Positions 57,516 through 64,000 of a stretch of 64,000 nt of DNA are shown one piece after another. Numbering within the stretch: position 1 is the stretch's first letter; every line of letters starts with the position of its first letter. The notes below the pieces were generated by a model. It saw nothing but the letters and a program-made list of their open reading frames with translations. It ran no database searches and was not told where the DNA came from. Source of the stretch: Chloranthus sessilifolius (lineage: Eukaryota; Streptophyta; Magnoliopsida; Chloranthales; Chloranthaceae); the NCBI GenBank assembly GCA_021018995.1, contig CM037587.1:90517251-90581250 (forward strand), given 5' to 3'. Made by a program: the position numbers and the translations under genes.

Positions 57516-58795
57516 AAGAGTAGAACCGTTGGGCGTATCCAGCATTGATGGGCTCAGGAAGATGATTTCCATCCATGGTGGCAAGGTGAATGGCGTGTCC
57601 CTGTAGCACCTCCCGAATGACATAAGGTCCTTCCCAGTTCGGCTTGAACTTCCCTCTCAGATCAGCATGGAGGGATGGGAAGATCTTTTTCATCACAGTG
57701 TCTCCTATCTTCAAATCTCGACCGCGGACACGTTTATTGTAAGCGTGTGCGATTTGCCCCTGGTAAACTTGAGTGTGACACAAGGCTAGGAGTCTCCTCT
57801 CGTCCAATAAGTTCAATTGTTTGAAGTGAGATATCTCTCTCTCTGCTTCGAGTAAGCCTGATTCCCTAAGGATTTGGAGCGAGGGTACTTCAACCTCAAC
57901 TGGTAGGACGGCTCAGTTCCATAGACAAGGGAGAATGGTGTTGCCCCTGTGGCGGTACAGATCGATGTTCTATAGGCCTATAAAGCAAATGACAGCATTT
58001 TGCTCTAATCTCGATAAGTGACAACCATCTCCTCAAGGATGCAGATGACCGTCTTGTTCGCAGCTTCCATGGCTCCATTAGTTTGAGGCTGATAGGGTGA
58101 CAAGCGATGGAGCTTGATTTTGAATTGCTCGTAGAAGGCTCAGATGCGCTTATTCGCAAAGTTTGTGCCGTTATCCGTGATGATATCCTTGGGTACTCCA
58201 AATCGGCACACAATATTATTCCTGAGAAACTTCTCAACATGACTGGCCGTGATGTTGGCGTAAGACGTTGCTTCTACCCACTTGGTGAAGTATTCAATAG
58301 CGACGAGGATGAACTGATGTCCATTTGATGCTTTCGGATGAATCATTCCAACGACGTCAAGGCCCCAGGTAGTAAACGGCCAAGAAGTGGTCATGCAGTA
58401 TAGATCGATGGCCGAAGTGTGTATCAGACTGGAGTGTTCCTGACACTTGTAGCATTTCTGAATATGTTTGCAGCAATTCGATTTCATAGTGGTCTAAAAG
58501 TATCCCTGTCGTAAAATTTTCTTAGCGAGCATGTGACCGCTGACGTGGGCTCCGCATACTCCCTCGTGGATCTCCTTCATGATATTGATCGCTTCACTTT
58601 CTGTAAGGCACTTTAGCAAAATGTTATTATAGGATCGCTTATAAAGGCATTCCCCCCAAATGACGTAGCCTGCCGCTAGACGTTGAATGGTTCGTCGGTC
58701 CATCGTGGATGTACCCTCAGGGAAAGTTAGGGTCTCAAGGAAATTCTTGATATCTGAGAACCAAGGTGGCTCATCATCAGGCTTTATAGGTTCCT
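57516..58795 (-). pseudogene. Integrase of element A
   Basis: Zinc site GVCGAHVSGHMLAKKILRQG and CCKHIQKCYKC (58600-58440), catalytic core WPFTTWGLDVVGMI, VPKDIITDNGTNFAN, then PYQPQTNGAMEAANK, so DDE residues are retained. The C-terminal part after a one-base deletion at about 57905 reads KPNWEGPYVIREVLQGHA and ends at 57516. Stops: TAG at 58494-58496, 58005-58007 and 57978-57980, each a Trp codon (TGG) in B. Otherwise it continues the frame of the second RNase H. Confidence 0.88.
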
Positions 58796-59260
58796 CAATC
58801 TAGAGGCAGAAGGCTGGCTCATTCCTTTGCTCGATCATGATTGGCTTCATCTCAGCACCATACGAGATTTCTATCATTGATGCCAAAGTGGCTAGTGCAT
58901 CGAAAAAGCGATTCCTTATCTGTGGGACATAGGAGAAAGTGACATCCTCGAAGCAAGCTATCAGATCCTCAAGGTGCTCATGGTAGGGGATCAGTTTCTC
59001 ATCTTTCATCTTCCAGTCACCATTCGTTTGGCATATGATTAACTGCAAATCGCCAAACACTTGAAGGTGAGTTACATTTAGATTGAGAGTCACCTGCAGA
59101 CCAGCGGCACAAGCTTCAGACTCAGCCATGTTGTTAGTGCAAGGGAAGTTGAGCTTGATAAAGACGGGTACGTGGGATCCTTTTGGTGAGATTAGAATGG
59201 CACCAACTCCCTGACCTTCGGCATTGGTTGCCCCGTCAAAGTGCATTACTCATGATTCTT
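58796..59260 (-). pseudogene. Second RNase H domain of element A
   Basis: MHFDGATNAEGQGVGAILIS, CTNNMAESEACAAGL, THLQVFGDLQLIICQTNG then ALATLASM. This copy is more complete than in B and includes the segment missing there. The Glu of the usual AEYE helix is kept (AESE). Preceded by a TGA at 59250-59252 where B has TGG. Confidence 0.85.
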
Positions 59261-60989
59261 CTGCTTCTTCTGTATCGTCTTCTGTCATGAAAAGGATGTC
59301 CTCATCGGGGAACTCAGTTCTCAAAGGCTCATAATCTGGCAAAGGATTGTCGGCAAGATGATCGGCGAGTGCCTGCTCCTTAATCAACTTATGAGTGATG
59401 TACGTGATGTCAAACTCAAATAATAAGAGCTGCCAGTGTGCAGTCTGCCCAGTGAGAGCGGGCTTCTCAAATAGGTATTTTAATGGGTACATTTGGGCCA
59501 AAAGTAGAACAGCTTGAGATAGCAAGTAATGGCGAAGCCTCTGAGTAGCCCATACAAGAGCCAGACATGCTTTCTCCATATGAGAATAGTGCATTTCATA
59601 ATCAGTAAACTTTTTGCTCAGATAGTAAATGGTTTGTTCTCTTTTTCCTATCTAGTCATGCTGACCTAAGACACATCCTATCGAAACCTCCGTCGCGGGG
59701 AGGTACATTAAGAGTGGTCTCCCTGGCTCGAGTGGTACTAAAATAGGTGGATTGAGGAGGTAGCTTTTGATTTTATCAAATGCTGCCTAGTAGTCATCAT
59801 TTCATTCAACAGGCGAGTTCTTTCTTAGTAGCTTGAAGATCGGCATGCAGATTGGGGTTAGTTGCGTAATGAACTGACTAATATATTGTATTCTGCCCAA
59901 GAACCCTCTAACTTCTTTCTCAGTAGACGACAGTGACATTTCTGTGATAGCTTTGACTTTGACTGGGTCGACCTTGATCCCTCTCCTACTGACGATGAAT
60001 CCTAATAATTTTTTGAACATAGCGCCAAAAGCGCACTTCTGTAGATTCAGATGTAACCTGTACTTCCTCAGTCTTTCAAACAGCCTCTGAAGGTTTACCA
60101 AGTGATCGCCTCGCTCCGGTGACTTGGCTATCATATCATCGACATACCCTTCAATCTCTCGGTGCATCATGTTGTGAAACAACGTAGTCATAGCTCTTTG
60201 GTACATTGCACTGACATTCTTCAACCCAAATGGCATGACTCTGTAGCAGAAGATTCCCCAGGGGGTGATGAACGCAGTCTTCTCTCGATCTACCTCTGCC
60301 ATCTTTATCTGATTGTATCCCAAGAATTCGTCCATAAATGAAAGCATCCCATACTTAGCAGTGTTATCGATGTGAGGCAATGGGAAATCGTCCTTCGAGC
60401 TTGGCCTGTTCAAATTGTGAAAGTCGATACACATGCGGACATTTCCATCCTTCTTCGGTACAGGCACGATATTGGCTAGCCACTGTAGGTACTTAGATAC
60501 CATGAGAAACCCCGCATCATACTACTTGATGACCTCATCCTTGACTATCAACATCCACTCGGGTCGAAGACGTCTCAGCTCCTGCTTAATCAGCTTCATA
60601 TCAAGGTAGAGAGGCAAATCATACTCGACCAAATCGGTGTCCAGACCAGGCATGCCCTCGTATGACCAAGCAAAAATGTCTTGGTATGACTGAAGGAAAT
60701 TGATCATGCTTTTTCTTTCCTCAAGAGATAGTGACGTTCCGATTTTGGTAATTCGGGGAATCTCCTCAGTCCTTAGATTAACATCCTCGGTTTCCTTGAC
60801 AATAGGGGTTGGGCCATGCTCAAATTTGGCAAATCGGTCAAGGAGCTCATTGGGGAGTTTCTCAAAGGGGACATCCCCGTTGAGACTCATGATTCCTACC
60901 TCTTCTTATATTTCTACAGAAAAGGGGTCGATCTTTGGTGGGACAGGCATTTCAATTAAGGCATCTTTTTGTGGGACTTTATCTGGAAT
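59261..60989 (-). pseudogene. pol: Reverse transcriptase and RNase H of element A
   Basis: One continuous frame with few stops: LPLYLDMKLIKQELRRLRPEW, ANIVPVPKKDGNVRMCIDFH, MLSFMDEFLGYNQIKM, TPWGIFCYRVMPFGLKNV, polymerase box GYVDDMIAKS (near 60130-60160), thumb, then RNase H with HMEKACLALVWATQRLRHYL. The family's FMDGFSGY reads FMDEFLGY, so a conserved Gly is lost. Stops TAA 60906-60908 and TAG 60522-60524 are at the same codons as in B (15321 and 15705). Confidence 0.9.
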
Positions 60990-61213
60990 CTTAAAAGATA
61001 ATATTTTTGGGTTTTGTATTTTCTCTATGTTTTTGGGATTTTGTATTTTTTCAAAGACGGACCCTTGACAGTGCGAGTCTGTGTAGATACAAGGTATTGC
61101 CTGCCAAGCGCTTATCTCACTTTTTATAGGTTGTTTTTTTTTTAGAAACAGGTGCCAAATGTTAGGCCACTTCCTGCTTTCAGGATTTGGGGCAAAGATG
61201 CCTAGTTGCGTAC
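60990..61213 (-). other. Candidate intron between protease and RT of element A
   Basis: Donor ctcag|gtacgc at 61213 and acceptor cttttaag ending at 60990 would join two open phases (…GAASQ to IPDKVPQ…). The same donor is present in B at 15015, where the acceptor is changed. An intron at this place is known for Ogre elements of the Tat clade. The polypyrimidine tract is weak. Confidence 0.4.
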
Positions 61214-62577
61214 CTGAGAGGCCGCTCCTTTACCTATTTGGATGGAGGGTGCTGACTGATATTGCTCTTTGGAGTCAGCCTCCATCATGTTGACGCCCAT
61301 TTCTTTTGAGATCATGTCCTCAAACATTAACATAGTTTTGTGGTGATTTATCACAGGACGAGACTGTGCAGGTAGGGGACCTCGCTCTTCAAATAAGGAT
61401 AGAGCAGCCAGGTCTATTTCCAGGCTGGGAAGGGTGATGTAGGGATCGGTGGAATGGACAAGGGTTGTGGGATTGTGTGGGGTCAAATGGGTTACCCCAT
61501 TTCAATCGATTTTCACGATCCCAGCGCTGACAAAGGATTTCCTGATGTGCGGCCTAGGGCGAGGTTTCTCTTCTATGTTAATTCCTCGAGCTCTTGTAAC
61601 TATAGCGACCCTGGCTTTCTCTTTGGCCTCTTGGACCTCTTCCTCCGTGGGCTTGTAGCCTAACCCGAAATGAACTTTCTGTCCCTTGGCGATGACTGGC
61701 TCTCTTCTGCCCTGCAATCTGGGCCCTAGTCCTCTACCTTTCTGATAGCCCCATTCTAGAGCATGGCCACTACTATCACCATTCCGTCTCCAGTTTTATG
61801 AATGATGCCCTCAATGGGCATTAGGAGTATTGTCGACACCTCATATTCGAAACTGTGGAGGTCGACATCCACATCGGTGTGCGGCACATCTAACATATTG
61901 GGTTTTTTGACGCTATTGGCGGCCTTCTTTTCCTCACTGTGCCCTTCACCAATGATGGTGATAATCTTATGCCTAGATGCAAACTTGAGTTTCTGGTGCA
62001 ACGTGGAAGGTATGGCTCCGACTTCGTGCAGCCACGGGCGCCCCAACAATAGATTAAATGAGGATTTGATGTCCATTACTTGAAGTAAAATGGAAAAGGT
62101 CATTGGCTCGATTAACAGCTAAAGATCAACTTCTCTCATTATTTCTCACCTGATATTGTCAAAACCTCTAGCGCTGGTTCTTGTGGGCCTCAACATGCAT
62201 GGATCTATTCCGATATTTGTGACGGTTCTTAACGGGCATATATTCAATGCAGACCCATTATCAATTAGAACCAAGGGGATTACCATGTTTCCAGACTCAA
62301 CAGTTATATTCAAAGATTTCGAGTGGCTACCTCCTTCCTCTGGTAAGTTAGCATCGAAAAATGAAATGACATTCAGAGCCATCACTTGGACAATTATCTG
62401 CCCGACTTCTTCTAGGCTAACTTGAAGTGACACATGCACATTTTTTAACGCCCCCATTAATGCTTGGAAATGGAGTGGGGACGTCATCAACAGATCCCAT
62501 ACAGTTATATGGGCAGGCATTCTTCTCAGCTGAGTCTCTAGTATATGCTCTCGATTCATTTTCTCGACTGGGTTCAC
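61214..62577 (-). pseudogene. pro: Protease and G-patch region of element A
   Basis: Active-site segment PLVLIDNGSALNICPLRT (about 62290-62240), flap side LLLGRPWLHEVGAIPS (about 62055), then a long acidic linker. TAG at 61756-61758, at the same place as in B, precedes a one-base-shifted G-patch segment. The linker SLPSLEIDLAALSLFEE leads to the donor at 61213. Stops near 62146 and 62115 break the PR domain. Confidence 0.82.
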
Positions 62578-64000
62578 TGTTGTATCTTTCTTCCCCTTTG
62601 GTTGGGCTTGTGCTGTTGCTGGTGCTTTTGGCTACTTTGATATCCTCCTAGATCGTATGATAAAGTCCACTGCCCCTTCTCTGTGGCTGCCAGCATTGAC
62701 ATATGTTTGTTCATAACTCAGTGGGACCTAGTGAGGATCATAGGTCGGTCCTAATATCTGAAATGGTATAGCTGTCGGTACCGGAGGCACTCGCACTGCA
62801 AGCTCAGGAGGTATGGGTAACACTTGATTTACCTCTGTAATAGCTGGTTGAATGGCCGAATTAGGCCAAATGGGGGTGGTGAAGCTTGAGGGCGGTGGTA
62901 CTGGGGGAAAAGGGGTAAAAGGAGGCCATTGGTAGCTGATAGGTGCTGGTGGGGGATTGAGGGTTTGATGGGCCATTAGGTAATTGATGGGGGTGGTGGA
63001 GTTTGCAGGTAATTAGACTAGGGGTAATGGGGTGGGCGCATGCCATTGGTAGTTTATTGGCGGGGGAGGATTGGGGGCCTGTTGGTTAATTGGGTAATTG
63101 ATAGGAGTGATGGTGTATGGTTGATGTGCATTTATGTGCACATAATTGATGGGTGTGGGTGATGAAAAGTATGCCCTGAGATCCAAGGGTTCAATTTGTA
63201 GAGTCGGGTTGGGGAAATAATCCGATAAATTTAGGGTTCAATCACCCTAATATTCCTTTCTTTAACATTTCTCGGCAATGGCGCTACATAGCTCTCCTGA
63301 TCACTGATGTAATCAGATGGGTCAAACTCAAATTCCTCCTCATATTCCTCTACCATCCTGATGGTGGGTCTGAAACCTGCTCCTCTGGTAGGATGTGGGC
63401 GTAATGGCACCTGGTGAATATTTGCATGCTGATTCATTTGTAAAGGTGCTGGGGAATGATTTTTTCCTGCGTCGATCAAATCTTGGATTGCATGCTTTAA
63501 TGGGAAGCAGCGATCAGTCGGGTGACCTGGACCCTGATGAAAATTGTAATGGGTATTTGGGTCATAGTTCTTTAGGATCGAGTGAGGAGGAGGTTGCGGT
63601 TGACGAATAGTGACTAATCCCTTTTCTACTAACAAGGGCAAAAGTACACTTAAAGATTGCCCCAGAGGTGTAAACACTCGGTCATAGCGGGCTCTCCTCT
63701 ATTCCGGAGTCATTTGCATTCCTTGCCCATTCCTCGCTCTTGGTATCTGCTCCGTTCGTTAGGACTTCGGCTTTGCTTGAAATTAGAGCGAGTACGTTAT
63801 TATTTGGGCCATTCCTTTGTTCTGAGAATCTCCTAACCCCACTAGTCCCACTCTATACATTTTTATTCAAGCGACCTTCCCTGATAACGTCCTCGCATCG
63901 ATTAGCATTTCTCACTAGATCAGTAAAGCTGGACTGCTGCTGGTACACCAAAAAGTCTGAGATTACTGGCAGAGTATTCTTTGAAATCATTTCGATGTGC
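62578..64000 (-). pseudogene. gag: C-terminal part of gag of element A
   Basis: Begins outside the window; 64000 corresponds to B about 12215, inside the capsid domain. Capsid tail RNANRCEDVIREGRLNKNV, then YNFHQGPGHPTDRC near 63535-63490, the zinc-knuckle-like motif in which the first Cys is Tyr. A Pro-rich tail (62728-63050) contains repeated ISYQWPPFTPF-type units. Frames shift several times. Confidence 0.78.

Larger units (their letters stand above)
5104..64000 (-). mobile_element. Element A: very large Tat-type Ty3/gypsy retrotransposon, interrupted by B and the Athila composite
   Basis: Three separated blocks belong to one minus-strand element. The 3' LTR plus 150 bp (5104-6822) joins 26598 across element B, shown by a matching 5-bp duplication and by colinearity with B's own interior near 24918. 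The block 26598-34783 joins 57084 across the Athila composite: the sequences at the two edges correspond to B positions about 22913 and about 22898, which lie side by side in B. The pol part has the Tat-clade order PR, G-patch, RT, RNase H, second RNase H, IN. With the insertions removed at least 16 kb is present and the 5' LTR lies outside the window. Between pol and the 3' LTR it carries two genes on the opposite strand. Confidence 0.85.

Noticed and set aside
57061..64000. The right-hand gag-pol as a third, separate element
   Set aside because: Its left edge and the right edge of 26598-34783 correspond to neighbouring positions in B (about 22898 and 22913), so both are parts of A.

Overview
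The window looks like repeat-dense heterochromatin of a flowering plant nuclear genome. I see no intact host gene, rRNA or tRNA. Almost every base belongs to a few transposable elements nested in one another: a CACTA (En/Spm) remnant, two copies of one very large Ty3/gypsy family of the Tat type (extra RNase H after the normal one, G-patch after the protease, long 3' region), two Athila-type Ty3/gypsy copies, and a 3.57-kb solo-LTR-like insertion. All coding regions are broken by stops and frameshifts.

Layout. 1-3812: minus-strand CACTA remains (Transposase_24-type gene, C-terminal DUF4216 end of the TNPD/TNP2-like transposase), abutting a plus-strand exon fragment of a calcium-dependent protein kinase (3923-4270). 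4810-5103: start of an LTR-like element into which element A inserted. Element A is one minus-strand Tat-type element running from 5104 to beyond 64000: 3' LTR 5104-6672, 3' internal region 6673-6822 plus 26598-34783, and gag-pol 57084-64000. Element B (plus, 6823-26597), a relative of A, sits inside A's 3' region with a 5-bp target duplication. Element E (18936-22505) sits inside B with target duplication GTATG, and the uninterrupted target site is preserved in A at about 57170. An Athila composite (34784-57083) splits A between its pol part and its 3' part. It holds a minus-strand copy D1 (3' LTR 34784-36905, ORF tail 38632-39282, diverged 5' LTR 56205-57083) and a plus-strand copy D2 (pol 39254-42549, then five tandem LTR units of about 2.1 kb, 45586-56190).

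Cargo. Between pol and the 3' LTR, A carries two genes on the opposite strand: a seven-exon plant-mobile-domain gene (29691-32079) and an intronless DUF7745-like gene with a C-terminal coiled coil (32698-34244). B has only about 0.55 kb at the equivalent place.

The most unusual signal is a 27-bp palindrome (arm CCTGGCGCAACTA, one central A or T, then the reverse complement). It occurs at least 20 times in the A/B family, in six clusters with a centre-to-centre spacing of about 48 bp. Clusters lie in the LTRs and upstream of gag, of the plant-mobile-domain gene and of the DUF7745-like gene. Element E and the Athila family carry their own short inverted motifs in the same manner. No host pathway can be reconstructed here: the genes served transposition and unknown cargo roles, and their decay is dominated by changes of Gln and Trp codons to stop.
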